This document shows positions 26,307-35,546 of a stretch of 64,000 nt of DNA, one piece after another. Source of the stretch: an uncultured Saprospiraceae bacterium (GTDB lineage Bacteria > Bacteroidota > Bacteroidia > Chitinophagales > Saprospiraceae); assembly GCA_937139495.1 (NCBI GenBank), contig CAKZQC010000014.1:1-64000 (forward strand), read 5' to 3'. Both the position numbers and the translations under genes were made by a program. How positions within the stretch are numbered: position 1 is the stretch's first letter; every line of letters starts with the position of its first letter. A model generated the notes under the pieces. The model ran no database searches and was not told the origin of the DNA. It saw nothing but the letters and a program-made list of their open reading frames with translations.

Positions 26307-26410
26307 AGTAATAAGGTTAGGTAACTATTTTCTATCTCTTCTTGTTCTATGTCGGCTTTAATAGTTACAGTTTTGTAGGGGTAATTGTTTTCATATATGT
26401 AGTATATCTA

Positions 26411-27217
26411 CTACTCTAGTTTTAGTATGAAGTTGGGGTCAACCTCCATAATGTCCCAAGTATTAGGAGGTCCTACATCGTAGATGACGCCCCCCTCTGT
26501 CTCAATGACACGTTTGGCATTTTCTGGGTCAAATTCAGTATCTCCTTCTGCCAAAAACTGTTCTGCCAAACGAGCAGAATCTCGCTGATAAGCGACCAAT
26601 AGACCGTCTTTTCGGCGCTGAAGTTCGTCATAGCCTTCGTTGTATATTTTGATGCCTACAATTTCGCTATTGACATAAAAATAAGTTTCGGTTGGTAAGT
26701 TGCGTTCCGTGTCATCATAGTAGGTAACGGCACCATTGATTAGACCATTATTGTAGGCTATGACATCTGATTTGCGGACACCATTTGGGTGATAATTCAT
26801 TTCAAATAGAATATTACCATTTTGCTTAGGCGAATATATATACTTTTGTTTAACCTGTCCATTCGGATATTTATAAACCGTAGAATCAATGCGAATCCCT
26901 TCGGAGAAGTGGGCTAATAGTAGCGTATCACCTCTGTCATTAAATTGCATCTGAGTGCCATGCAGTCGGCTATATTTGTAAGGGTCGTAGCTCATTTTGT
27001 AGATAATTCTACCCGTTACTTTGTCAGTCCAATAAGAGGTGATATGATAAGAACTATCGGTGTCGGCTACTTTGAAATCAGACACTTGAGGACTAAGTGA
27101 ATTGATCATGACGGTAGTGTCAGGATAAGACACGTGATGAGACATATCATCAAAAGGATTGCTACAAGAAGTATGCAGCAAGAGGTAGAATACTACTAAA
27201 AGAGGAAGGATTTTCAT
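26411..27217 (-). CDS. YwqK/MORN-variant-repeat lipoprotein
   Basis: A 268-residue lipoprotein. The start at 27217 is chosen because it gives a clean signal (MKILPLLVVFYLLLHTSC) with the lipobox Cys at residue 18; the longer frame adds 13 residues that spoil it. The middle shows repeats of the YwqK/MORN-like kind: 'YKYPNGQVKQKYIY', 'FEMNYHPNGVRKSDVIAYNNG' split over two repeats, and 'TYFYVNSEIVGIKIYNEG'. Such proteins are sometimes annotated as antitoxins, but this one is exported and has no toxin neighbour, so I do not support that role. It is probably a periplasmic or surface protein of unknown job. Confidence 0.78.
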   Translation of the reverse strand: MKILPLLVVFYLLLHTSCSNPFDDMSHHVSYPDTTVMINSLSPQVSDFKVADTDSSYHITSYWTDKVTGRIIYKMSYDPYKYSRLHGTQMQFNDRGDTLLLAHFSEGIRIDSTVYKYPNGQVKQKYIYSPKQNGNILFEMNYHPNGVRKSDVIAYNNGLINGAVTYYDDTERNLPTETYFYVNSEIVGIKIYNEGYDELQRRKDGLLVAYQRDSARLAEQFLAEGDTEFDPENAKRVIETEGGVIYDVGPPNTWDIMEVDPNFILKLE

Positions 27218-27579
27218 AACTAAGCATTTTTTTGGAAAGGTCGATTTCCTACACAAACATATATTTGGTTAGTAGAGTAGGTGGCTTTAAGAGCGTGTCT
27301 AAAGATAGTAATAGTTTGAAGATTAGGGCAGAAAAAGATAGGGATTATTTTGCTAAAAAATGAAATGATGCTACAGGTAGTTGTTGTCAAACCCCAAAAA
27401 GAACGGCTTGAAATTGATAAGGTGGGTTATCAGCTAATTCAACCAATCGGTTATCTTATAAAGAGTTCTAGGTGGCTACATTATAAAAACAAAAGTAAAA
27501 TACCTACTTTTGCAGTCATTTATAGAGTGTGTTTTGCCCTCTAGACACCAAAGGCACCCTTGTGTGTAAAATTTAACTG
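27218..27579. other. Intergenic region before glycan cluster
   Basis: These 362 bp separate divergent genes. A 64-codon frame at 27350-27544 has no family features and is not called. The only supported signal is a TACTTTTG element at 27505-27512. Confidence 0.5.
27505..27512 (+). promoter_or_regulatory. Putative -7 element for glycan cluster
   Basis: TACTTTTG, followed by CA, sits 68 bp before the GT39-like gene start and fits the TAnnTTTG consensus. No clear -33 element. Confidence 0.45.
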
Positions 27580-29106
27580 ATGCAATTTTTTAAAAAGAGT
27601 CTCCTTTTTTGGATGACGTTGTTTTTGTGGCTGGGAGTCAATGAATTAAATATTAGACTTTCGGCAGAAAAGGAGCGGGCTTATTATGGATTTGTCCATT
27701 TTAATCCAGATACCAACGGCTATCGAACACAAATAGAACATTACCTCGATGGGCATGGGTTCACGCTCGACCCAGAGGAGGAGCCAGCGATGTCGGTCAG
27801 ACGTACTCCAGGGTATCCGCTTTTCTATGCGGCTCATCGGGTGCTTTTTGGTATTGAAAATGCTCATTTTTACATACGTTATACACAAATTATACTTTTT
27901 GCCTTATCTTGTTATTGGCTCTTGTTGGCTATGCAGAACTTAGTGCCTGACCGCAAGTGGGCTTCTTGGGCAGCGTGGCTGTATGCTTTATCGCCCTTTG
28001 TACCCATGTATAGTTATTATATTGTGACGGAAGCCGTGGTGAGTACGATGGTTATTTTTGTTTTGTGGGTTTATTCCTGTTATTATCGGACGCAAGCACG
28101 TAAGTATCTTTATTGGACAGCATTGGTTATTGGAGCTTTGTTTTTGACTCGCCCACTGATGGGCATTTTGTTGCCCGCAGTATTTTTGGCGACAGTGCAG
28201 TTCAAAAGCTTGCTAAATAAAACTTATTTGAAACAAAAATTCTTAGATGGAGTTGTTTATGCACTAGGTTTTGCTACTCTGGTAGCTCCTTGGGTTATCC
28301 GAAATTATATTGTGACCGATGGAGATATTGTTTTGGCAGAGAAGTTTTATCATGGTGCGCCAATGAAATATGGTCGAGGACACATCAAGTTCCGAACGCT
28401 CAATTCGGTGTGGAGCAATACGGGCAATGGACAGGCAGAATATTTTGGAATGCAGCTAAAGTACCAAGCAGCAGATGTTGGCTCTAAAGAGAATGCTACC
28501 CGATTTATTAAGCAATACATGGAAGACTTGCCGCAGGATATTCGAGTATCGGAATATGCGGTAGCACTCGAAAAATTGCTTTGGCAAATGTATGATTGTT
28601 ATGTGCAAACGGACGAATACCTTCAAAAAAATCCTGCTGCCAAGCGTGCCGAATGGCTCAATCTAAGCTGTCAAGATGAGGTAGAAGCAGAGGCTGACCA
28701 AATATTGCAACAGCTCAAAAAAGCGTATCCCGTACGATACTATCTATTAGAACCACTTCAGAGTATTGGTCAAGTGATGTTGCAGAGCAATACCCATCAT
28801 ATTTATTCGCTCAATCCTAAAGATAAATCATTGGCATTTTGGCAGAAAGCAATAAAAGGCATTTGTTTGATACTTAATTTTATACTTTTTGTGAGTCTTT
28901 TTAGTTTTATAATCGCTCCTAAGTCGCCTTATCATCTTCGAATGATAGCAGGGCTTTCGTTTCTAGGAATGCTGCTCGTGCTAGTTTGGGGCGTACGCCA
29001 TTTAGAGAACCGTTATTTGATTCCTTTTATGCCTTTTGCGGCTATTGCGATGAGCTATTTTTTGGTAGCCCTACATAACAAATTTATTAGCAAGAATAAA
29101 AATTAA
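27580..29106 (+). CDS. GT39-like polyprenyl-sugar transferase (ArnT/PMT fold)
   Basis: A 508-residue membrane protein with about ten transmembrane segments. The first periplasmic loop has 'PDTNGYRTQIEHYLDGHG' and 'RRTPGYPLFYAAHRV', the pattern of GT39/ArnT/PMT family enzymes, which move a sugar from a polyprenyl-phosphate carrier to a protein or lipid outside the membrane. The usual catalytic acidic residue of that loop is probably Asp49. It is the first gene of a same-strand cluster and works sensibly with the GtrB-like GT2 at 35546, which would make the polyprenyl-linked sugar. Acceptor unknown. Confidence 0.8.
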   Translation: MQFFKKSLLFWMTLFLWLGVNELNIRLSAEKERAYYGFVHFNPDTNGYRTQIEHYLDGHGFTLDPEEEPAMSVRRTPGYPLFYAAHRVLFGIENAHFYIRYTQIILFALSCYWLLLAMQNLVPDRKWASWAAWLYALSPFVPMYSYYIVTEAVVSTMVIFVLWVYSCYYRTQARKYLYWTALVIGALFLTRPLMGILLPAVFLATVQFKSLLNKTYLKQKFLDGVVYALGFATLVAPWVIRNYIVTDGDIVLAEKFYHGAPMKYGRGHIKFRTLNSVWSNTGNGQAEYFGMQLKYQAADVGSKENATRFIKQYMEDLPQDIRVSEYAVALEKLLWQMYDCYVQTDEYLQKNPAAKRAEWLNLSCQDEVEAEADQILQQLKKAYPVRYYLLEPLQSIGQVMLQSNTHHIYSLNPKDKSLAFWQKAIKGICLILNFILFVSLFSFIIAPKSPYHLRMIAGLSFLGMLLVLVWGVRHLENRYLIPFMPFAAIAMSYFLVALHNKFISKNKN

Positions 29107-29125
29107 TTTAATACCCTATTGTATT

Positions 29126-31042
29126 ATGAAAGCATTGTTTAGTAAATGGTATGACAAAAAAATAGATGCTACAGGCTTAGCCTTGTTTCGTATCTTTTAC
29201 TTCTTGGTATTCTTCTGCGAGATAGTGCAGATGTTTTACTTCAAGGAGTTGATCTTTGACAAAATTCCTTTTGTAGATCCCTACGAAATTAATTTTACAT
29301 GGGCATTTTATGCTTGGTTTGTTTGTATTTGGTGCTTGATATTGGGGTTAAAGACTCGGACCATGGCGATTGTTAATTATGCCTTTACGTTGGTGTTTAT
29401 TTCGACCATGACGACCTATGAATATCATGTTTTTTATACTTATACGACCGTTAATTTTTTCTGTTTAGTACTGCCTGTTTCCAAACGATTCTCTTTAGAT
29501 AGGCTTTTATTGAAACTGAAATACTCTAACACCAAGTTTGAATACGAGCCACCTGCAACAACCACTATTTTGAGCTACACGATACCAATTCTGGTAGCTG
29601 TTGCATTCGTTTATACGGATTCAATGTTGTACAAAATAACCTCTGATTTTTGGATGAGTGGGTTAGGCGTTTGGTATCCTTCGGCATTTCCTCAAGTATC
29701 TATTACTTCTTCCTCAGGTCTTGGAGGAGGGTTAGTTAACAACTATTATTTAGCGAAGTTTTTTGGCTATTTGACCGTTACATTTGAAACCGTTTTCATT
29801 TTTACATTTTGGTTCCGCAGGTTTAGAGCTCCATTATTGATAATAGGAATGGGACTGCACTTAGGTATTATGTTTACGTTTCCCATTCCTTGGTTTGCTT
29901 TGGCAGTGGCGGCTACTTATATTTTATTGATACCTGTAGCTTGGTATCGTAAGATGGGCAACTTGGTAGCCAAAAGAAGTGCGCCTTTGTTAGTGGTTTA
30001 TTACGATGAAGAATGCCCTTTGTGTATTCGTACCAAAATAGTAGTGAGTCATTTTGATATACTCAAGACCATCGAATTTAAGGGCGTGCAGTCAAATCGA
30101 AAAAATGAAGCTATCGCTGCTATTGCGTTAGAGGAGTTGTTAGATAGTATTTACTCAGTGACCGCTAAGGGAAAACTACAGTGTGGACTAGATACCTATG
30201 TTCAGATTCTGTTCAAGATGAAGTACACCTTCTTATTGGCATTGCTACTCAAACTACCAGGAGTTTATCACCTAGCCCAAAAAGTTTATCAATATGTAGC
30301 AGCCAATAGAAATGTAGCACGCTGTACAGAAGATAGCTGTGGTTATATAGCACCACCAGTTATTGCCAATCCAGACGAGATTAAATTATTGCAATCATTA
30401 ACTATTAGAGATGTCAGAGTTTATGGGATTACTGTAGGGATAGGAGTACTAGTGTTCTTACAGTTAGGAATATCTTACACTTCTGGAGCCGCAGGTATTG
30501 CTATGGAAAAAATAGGCTTTTCGGAAACAACAGTAGGCAAACTATTTAGGGCTACTTCTGCTAAGTTCAATCTAACAGCCAAGCCTCTTTTGGGGCTTAC
30601 ACATCACCCTGTGTTTATGGATAGCCATTTTTCCAATTATGTACAGATTGTAAGTGTTATTTATCAAAGTGGAAGTGGAGAAGAAGTACGGCTACCGATC
30701 ATAGATGAAAGAGGGTCGCCAGATTATTATATTTATGGAGCGAATTGGGTTAAGTGGACTTTTAGGGTAAACGGTCCTGATGGTATTAATGGAAAAGAAC
30801 TTAGAAAGGGGATCAAAGATTTTACAGCGTTTTGGGCACACAAAAACAATATTGGGACTGAAAATGCTACTTTCAAAATAGAGGTAAAACTCATAGATAT
30901 GCCTACTAGTTTTGAAGTGGATTTTACTGACAAACAACGCAAAAAGCCATGGAACACTTTAGGTCAAGCTAAGTGGGAGAATAATAAATTTGATATAGTT
31001 TTCAAAGAGGAATATCATTATTTATTCTCAAAACTATACTAA
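29126..31042 (+). CDS. HTTM-DCC fusion membrane protein (copy 1)
   Basis: A 638-residue protein with two known parts. Residues ~1-285 form an HTTM (horizontally transferred transmembrane) domain, related to vitamin K-dependent gamma-carboxylase membrane cores: 'LFRIFYFLVFFCEI' and 'FTFPIPWFALAVAATYILL'. Residues ~290-410 are a DCC1/DUF393 thiol-disulfide domain with the signature 'YYDEECPLC', whose two cysteines suggest redox chemistry. A further helix (about 435-455) and a C-terminal soluble domain follow. Its tandem paralogue begins 103 bp downstream. It starts 19 bp after the GT39-like gene, so it belongs to that transcript. Function not established; a role in modifying or supplying surface material is inference from context. 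Confidence 0.85.
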   Translation: MKALFSKWYDKKIDATGLALFRIFYFLVFFCEIVQMFYFKELIFDKIPFVDPYEINFTWAFYAWFVCIWCLILGLKTRTMAIVNYAFTLVFISTMTTYEYHVFYTYTTVNFFCLVLPVSKRFSLDRLLLKLKYSNTKFEYEPPATTTILSYTIPILVAVAFVYTDSMLYKITSDFWMSGLGVWYPSAFPQVSITSSSGLGGGLVNNYYLAKFFGYLTVTFETVFIFTFWFRRFRAPLLIIGMGLHLGIMFTFPIPWFALAVAATYILLIPVAWYRKMGNLVAKRSAPLLVVYYDEECPLCIRTKIVVSHFDILKTIEFKGVQSNRKNEAIAAIALEELLDSIYSVTAKGKLQCGLDTYVQILFKMKYTFLLALLLKLPGVYHLAQKVYQYVAANRNVARCTEDSCGYIAPPVIANPDEIKLLQSLTIRDVRVYGITVGIGVLVFLQLGISYTSGAAGIAMEKIGFSETTVGKLFRATSAKFNLTAKPLLGLTHHPVFMDSHFSNYVQIVSVIYQSGSGEEVRLPIIDERGSPDYYIYGANWVKWTFRVNGPDGINGKELRKGIKDFTAFWAHKNNIGTENATFKIEVKLIDMPTSFEVDFTDKQRKKPWNTLGQAKWENNKFDIVFKEEYHYLFSKLY

Positions 31043-31078
31043 GAAGTTGTAGATGAAGTGAATTTTTAAACAACTTCT
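31042..31078. repeat. Palindromic element between HTTM-DCC paralogues
   Basis: Perfect 9-bp inverted arms (AGAAGTTGT and ACAACTTCT) enclose 19 bp. The right part (TGAAGTGA..TTTTTAAACAACTTC) recurs upstream of both giant T9SS genes, so this is probably a small dispersed palindromic repeat. It may also act as a partial terminator inside the cluster. Confidence 0.55.
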
Positions 31079-31145
31079 AAAAATATAAAGATGACTAGGA
31101 GGGTTCATACCTAGTAATCAAATCACTAAAATATCCTATTGTGTT

Positions 31146-33056
31146 ATGAAAGCATTGTTTAGTAGATGGTATGACAAAAAAATAGATGCTGCAGGCTTGG
31201 GCTTGTTTCGTATCTTTTACTTCTTGGTATTCTTTTGTGAGATAGCCCAAATGTTTTATTTCAAGGAGTTGATTTTTGACAAAATCCCCTTTGTAGATCC
31301 CTACGAAATCAATTTTAAATGGGCATTTTATGCTTGGTTTGTTTGTATTTGGTGTCTGATATTGGGCTTGAAGACCCGAACGATGGCTATTGTTAATTAT
31401 GCCTTTACGTTGGTGTTTATATCAACTAGTTTTACTTATCAATACCATATTTTTTATATTTATACGACTATACATTTCTTTGCTTTGTTTTTGCCATTGT
31501 CCAAGCGATATTCGCTTGATCGACTATTGCTAAAGCTAAAACATTCTAATACAAAATATCAGTATCAGCCGCCTACAACGACTACGGTTATGAGTTATAC
31601 CATGTTGGTTTTTGTGGTGATAGGCTTTGCTTATTTCGATTCTATTTTAGCCAAAATAACGTCCAAGTTTTGGATGCAAGGATTGGGCGTTTGGTTTCCA
31701 GCAGCGTTTCCACATACGACTATTATCAGTAGTGAAGGGTTAAGTGGCTTGTTTGTCAATAATTTATTTATTACTAAGTTTTTTGGTTACTTGACGTTAG
31801 TTTTTGAAGCAGTATTTATTTTTGTTTTTTGGTTTCGGAAACCACGAATTATTTTACTTCTAATTGGAGTAGGGTTGCATATTGGTATTCTTATTACATT
31901 TCCTATTCCTTGGTTTGCTTTGGCAATGACCGCCTTGTATGTGCTGCTAATTCCTGTAGCTTGGTATCGTCAATTAGCAACATGGTATCACCGCAAGAAT
32001 AGAACTGTACTGACTGTTTATTACGACCAAGAATGCCCCCTTTGTGTTCGTACCAAAATAACAGTAGAACACTTTGATCTGCTCCAAAAAGTAAAATTCA
32101 AGAGTGTACAAGGGTTCCAGACTGATGAGGCGATTGCAGAGGTGTCCGAAAAACAACTATTGGATAGTATGTATTCGGTGACCAAAAAGGGCAAGGTACA
32201 AGATGGTATTGATACTTATGTTCAACTGCTATTGGCTATGCGCTATACCTTTTTGTTGGGATTACTGCTACGTATTCCTGGGATTTATCATTTGGCAAAA
32301 GCTACCTACAACTATGTAGCAGCCAACCGCACTACAGAGCGGTGCACAGAAGATAACTGCGGTTATACGCTTCCGCAAATACCAGAGGATAGCGACCAAA
32401 TTAAATTATTGCAAAACTTAACTTTTAAGCAACTTCGAGTAGGCTTTATTATGTGGGGAATGATTTTGATGACAATCTTGCAAGGAATGATTACAGTAAC
32501 TTCCGATGCTCCTTTGATTGTGATGAACAAAATAGGGTTTATGGATACAGCGGCAGGCAAAATTCTAAAAAGAGCTTCTGGCAACGTCAATGGTGTTTCC
32601 AAATCATTATTGGGATTAACGCATCATACTTTATTTATGGATTATCATTTCAAAGGCTATGACCATATTTTTAACATAAGTTATGTTGCCAAAGATGGTT
32701 CAATTACTCGTTTGCCAATTATGGACGAAGGTGGTTCTCCAAGCTATCTTATTTATGGAACCAATTGGGCGAAATGGACATTTAGGGTCAATGGACCTGG
32801 TAAGCAAGTCAAACAAGGACAGTTTGGGCGAGGCGTAAGAGATTTTACGGCTTTTTGGGCACACAAACAAGGGATAAAGACAAAAGATGCTACCTTTGTA
32901 GTTGAACTCAAAACAGTCGAAATTCCAGCTGGGTATGTTCCCGATTTGCTACGCAAACAAAGAGCTTTGCCTTGGGAGACGATTGGAACAGCTACTTGGA
33001 ACGACAACCAATTTGAGATGCAAATAGATAGTAACTACCAATACTTGTTTAGATAA
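31146..33056 (+). CDS. HTTM-DCC fusion membrane protein (copy 2)
   Basis: A 636-residue paralogue of the preceding gene, colinear over its full length. The first ~100 residues are nearly identical; divergence rises in the middle and C-terminal domain. The HTTM core ('FPIPWFALAMTALYVLL') and the DCC signature 'YYDQECPLC' (about residue 291) are both kept, so neither copy looks dead. The C-terminal part shares 'PLLGLTHHxxFMD'-type and 'VRDFTAFWAHKQGI' blocks with copy 1. A local tandem duplication followed by divergence explains the pair. It is followed 8 bp later by the epimerase gene. Confidence 0.85.
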   Translation: MKALFSRWYDKKIDAAGLGLFRIFYFLVFFCEIAQMFYFKELIFDKIPFVDPYEINFKWAFYAWFVCIWCLILGLKTRTMAIVNYAFTLVFISTSFTYQYHIFYIYTTIHFFALFLPLSKRYSLDRLLLKLKHSNTKYQYQPPTTTTVMSYTMLVFVVIGFAYFDSILAKITSKFWMQGLGVWFPAAFPHTTIISSEGLSGLFVNNLFITKFFGYLTLVFEAVFIFVFWFRKPRIILLLIGVGLHIGILITFPIPWFALAMTALYVLLIPVAWYRQLATWYHRKNRTVLTVYYDQECPLCVRTKITVEHFDLLQKVKFKSVQGFQTDEAIAEVSEKQLLDSMYSVTKKGKVQDGIDTYVQLLLAMRYTFLLGLLLRIPGIYHLAKATYNYVAANRTTERCTEDNCGYTLPQIPEDSDQIKLLQNLTFKQLRVGFIMWGMILMTILQGMITVTSDAPLIVMNKIGFMDTAAGKILKRASGNVNGVSKSLLGLTHHTLFMDYHFKGYDHIFNISYVAKDGSITRLPIMDEGGSPSYLIYGTNWAKWTFRVNGPGKQVKQGQFGRGVRDFTAFWAHKQGIKTKDATFVVELKTVEIPAGYVPDLLRKQRALPWETIGTATWNDNQFEMQIDSNYQYLFR

Positions 33057-33064
33057 ATCAATTT

Positions 33065-33922
33065 ATGCCCAAGACAAAAAATTTAATTATTGGAGCCAAT
33101 AGCTTTTTGAGCCGAGCGATTAGCCAGCAATTACTCGCTGCTGGAGAGGAGGTAGAAGGGGTGATTCATCGCAATACTGATAAATTGCTACCCAATATAA
33201 GCTACCATAAAATGGAGGCGCTGACGAGCTTGCCCAACGATTATACACAGGTATATGTTGTGAGTGCTTATATTCCGAAAGGGAACGAAAATAGTGCGGA
33301 ATTGCAACAACGATTGTATGAAGCAAATATACAATTGCCACAGCTAGTGGTACAGCATTTTAGTCGAGCCAAAATAATTTATGCTTCGAGCGTGTCGGTT
33401 TATGCCGAACAAGAGGAGGCACTGAATGAACAAAGTGAAACGAAACACTTGACGGCTTATGGCAGTAGTAAACTTTGGGGCGAAGCAGCGATTAAGACCG
33501 CCTCGCAATACGCTATTGTGCGCATATCGTCGATGTATGGCGAGGGCATGAATACGAGTACTTTTTTGCCGAGAATGATACAGCAAGCCTTGCAAGAGCA
33601 AATGCTAAAAGTGTGGGGTGATGGCAGTAGAGCCCAAAACTATATAGCCGTACAAGATGTCGCTCGCTATATGATAGCTGCCGCTCAATATGCTTCAAAT
33701 GGCATTTATTTGGGGGTGGATACTTGCTCTTATACGAATTTAGAGATAGCACAAATTATACAACAATACACCAATTGTGCGTTGGAATATACAGGAGTCG
33801 ATAACTCCCATTCGTATTATTACGACAATCAAAAAACACAACAACAACTTAATTTCAAACCAACCAATACGTTGGCACATCATATAGAATCATTGATAGA
33901 ATGGAACAAAAAAAAGTATTAG
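33065..33922 (+). CDS. NAD-dependent epimerase/dehydratase (extended SDR)
   Basis: A 285-residue extended short-chain dehydrogenase. The Rossmann start 'LIIGANSFLSRAIS' is a slightly relaxed version of the GxxGxxG motif. 'IIYASSVSVYAEQ' supplies the catalytic Ser, and 'YGSSKLWGE' the Tyr-xxx-Lys pair. It probably acts on a nucleotide sugar for the glycan made by this cluster. Its last 22 bp overlap the start of the ATP-grasp gene, which suggests translational coupling. Confidence 0.88.
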   Translation: MPKTKNLIIGANSFLSRAISQQLLAAGEEVEGVIHRNTDKLLPNISYHKMEALTSLPNDYTQVYVVSAYIPKGNENSAELQQRLYEANIQLPQLVVQHFSRAKIIYASSVSVYAEQEEALNEQSETKHLTAYGSSKLWGEAAIKTASQYAIVRISSMYGEGMNTSTFLPRMIQQALQEQMLKVWGDGSRAQNYIAVQDVARYMIAAAQYASNGIYLGVDTCSYTNLEIAQIIQQYTNCALEYTGVDNSHSYYYDNQKTQQQLNFKPTNTLAHHIESLIEWNKKKY

Positions 33923-34884
33923 TCACAGGTATTGGCGGCAATGTAGGACAAGGAATTATTAGAAATATAAAAGCATCTGATTACGATATCAGAGTAATTG
34001 GAACAAACATTAGTGCTTTTTCTCCAGGCAATCATTTGTGTGATGCCTTCTATGAAGTGCCTTATGCGTATGACGAAAATTATATTCCGACGATACAGAA
34101 AATAATAGCAAAAGAAGGCATTGATTTAATCATTCCTTCTACTGACTATGAGTCCTATTACCTTTCGGTCAATAGAGATCAATTAAACTGTCCTGTGGCA
34201 ACTTCTGCAGCCAGTACGACTACTATTTATTTGGATAAATACGAGACTTTTTTGCACCACGAAAAGCACGGTATTGCGTTTGCAAAAGCCACCTTACCAT
34301 CGCTCTACAAAGGCGAATACAAGGAGTGTATCCTCAAGCCTAAGAAGGGAAGAGGTTCTAGAGGATTGCATATCAACCCCAAAAGTTGGGATCAGTTCTC
34401 GGACGAAGAATACATGGTACAAGACTTGATAAGAGGCAAAGAAATTACTTGTGCTTTTTATGTCAATAAACAAAATCGCCTGCATGGTATGATTACGTTT
34501 GAGCGCGAGCTCGAAAATGGTGCAACCAATCAATGTACGGTGATTGACGACTATGATACTCAGCTCAAAAAAATCATTCTGCAAATGATAGAAAAAGCTA
34601 ATTTTGCAGGAGCTGCCAATCTGCAAGCTATAGTGAATGAAGAAACAGGGGAAATTTCTCCGTTCGAAATCAATTGTAGAATATCGGGTACCAACTCGAT
34701 TCGCTCCAATTTTGGATTCAAAGACGTAGAATACACCTTGCAGGAGTATGTGTACGACGAAATGCCCGAATACGTCAATACCACTAAAGGTTCGGCAGTA
34801 CGTATTTTGATGGATGTGATTTATAGAGATGCGACCGATTTGACTCAACTCAAAGACAATTCTTCTGATTTTTATTTGTTCTAA
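33901..34884 (+). CDS. ATP-grasp enzyme (carbamoyl-phosphate-synthase-like/PylC-like)
   Basis: A 327-residue ATP-grasp ligase. The N-terminal part is a pre-ATP-grasp Rossmann-like domain ('VLVTGIGGNVGQGIIRNI', residues 6-23). The central domain has 'CILKPKKGRGSRGL', the ATP-binding lysine and loop, and 'FEINCRISGTNS' carries the Mg-binding Glu and Asn. Proteins of this kind in polysaccharide loci join amino acids or other carboxylates to sugars or carry out related ligations; the substrate is unknown here. It overlaps the epimerase and is 11 bp before the HAD gene. Confidence 0.88.
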   Translation: MEQKKVLVTGIGGNVGQGIIRNIKASDYDIRVIGTNISAFSPGNHLCDAFYEVPYAYDENYIPTIQKIIAKEGIDLIIPSTDYESYYLSVNRDQLNCPVATSAASTTTIYLDKYETFLHHEKHGIAFAKATLPSLYKGEYKECILKPKKGRGSRGLHINPKSWDQFSDEEYMVQDLIRGKEITCAFYVNKQNRLHGMITFERELENGATNQCTVIDDYDTQLKKIILQMIEKANFAGAANLQAIVNEETGEISPFEINCRISGTNSIRSNFGFKDVEYTLQEYVYDEMPEYVNTTKGSAVRILMDVIYRDATDLTQLKDNSSDFYLF

Positions 34885-34895
34885 AAAAAACTATT

Positions 34896-35546
34896 ATGCC
34901 TGCTGCTACACCAGTTTCTTATGTTCTTTTTGATGCTTGCTTGACGCTCATGCACAAGCCTACGTTATGGCAAAAAATGCTAGGCGTACTCGCCAATAAT
35001 GGCTATCAGGTTAATCCACAAGAACTCGAAACGAAACATAAAATTCTATCAGAAGCTATTCATTTTCCTGATCAAACGTCCAAGGATTTTTATCAACAAT
35101 TCAATGCGGAAGTGCTTTATGCTTTAGGTATTTTGCCTACCAAGGAGTTGCTAAAACAGATTTTTGAAGCCTGTACCTACTTGGAGTGGGAAGCCTACGA
35201 CGATACCGCTGTGCTGACCGAACTGAATTTGCCTATCGGCGTTTTGTCTAATTTCAATAGTACACTCAAAAACAAATTGGATAATTTGGTAGGCGATATT
35301 TTTGACCAAGTGATTATTTCAGAAGTATTGGGTGTAGCCAAACCAAAGGTGGAATTTTACGAACAAGCTATTGAACTGATAGGAGTAGCTCCAGAAGAAA
35401 TTCTCTATGTTGGGGACTCTATTAAACTAGATATGCAGCCTGCTTTGGCAGTCGGTATGCAGCCTTATTTGATTGATAGAAATCAAATTTTTATGAATTA
35501 TCCGCAACGCCTCGATAGCTTGCAGGATCTCCAAAAGTATCTTTAA
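34896..35546 (+). CDS. HAD-like hydrolase with altered motif I
   Basis: A 216-residue HAD-superfamily protein with a C1-type cap. Motif II is 'GVLSNF', motif III Lys is in 'GVAKPKVEF' and motif IV is 'YVGDSIKLDM'. Motif I reads 'FDACLTL' (Asp-Ala-Cys-Leu-Thr): the nucleophile Asp is present, but the second Asp of the phosphatase DxDx(T/V) motif is replaced by Cys. Haloacid dehalogenases and some HDHD3-like proteins also lack the second Asp, so it may not be a phosphatase. It lies between the ATP-grasp and GT2 genes; its stop overlaps the GT2 start by one base (TAATG). Confidence 0.85.
   Translation: MPAATPVSYVLFDACLTLMHKPTLWQKMLGVLANNGYQVNPQELETKHKILSEAIHFPDQTSKDFYQQFNAEVLYALGILPTKELLKQIFEACTYLEWEAYDDTAVLTELNLPIGVLSNFNSTLKNKLDNLVGDIFDQVIISEVLGVAKPKVEFYEQAIELIGVAPEEILYVGDSIKLDMQPALAVGMQPYLIDRNQIFMNYPQRLDSLQDLQKYL

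Noticed and set aside
26411..27217. Antitoxin role suggested by YwqK-type naming
   Set aside because: The protein is a lipoprotein, and no toxin gene is adjacent.
27350..27544. 64-codon ORF on the plus strand
   Set aside because: It lacks family features and lies in an AT-rich promoter region before the GT39-like gene.
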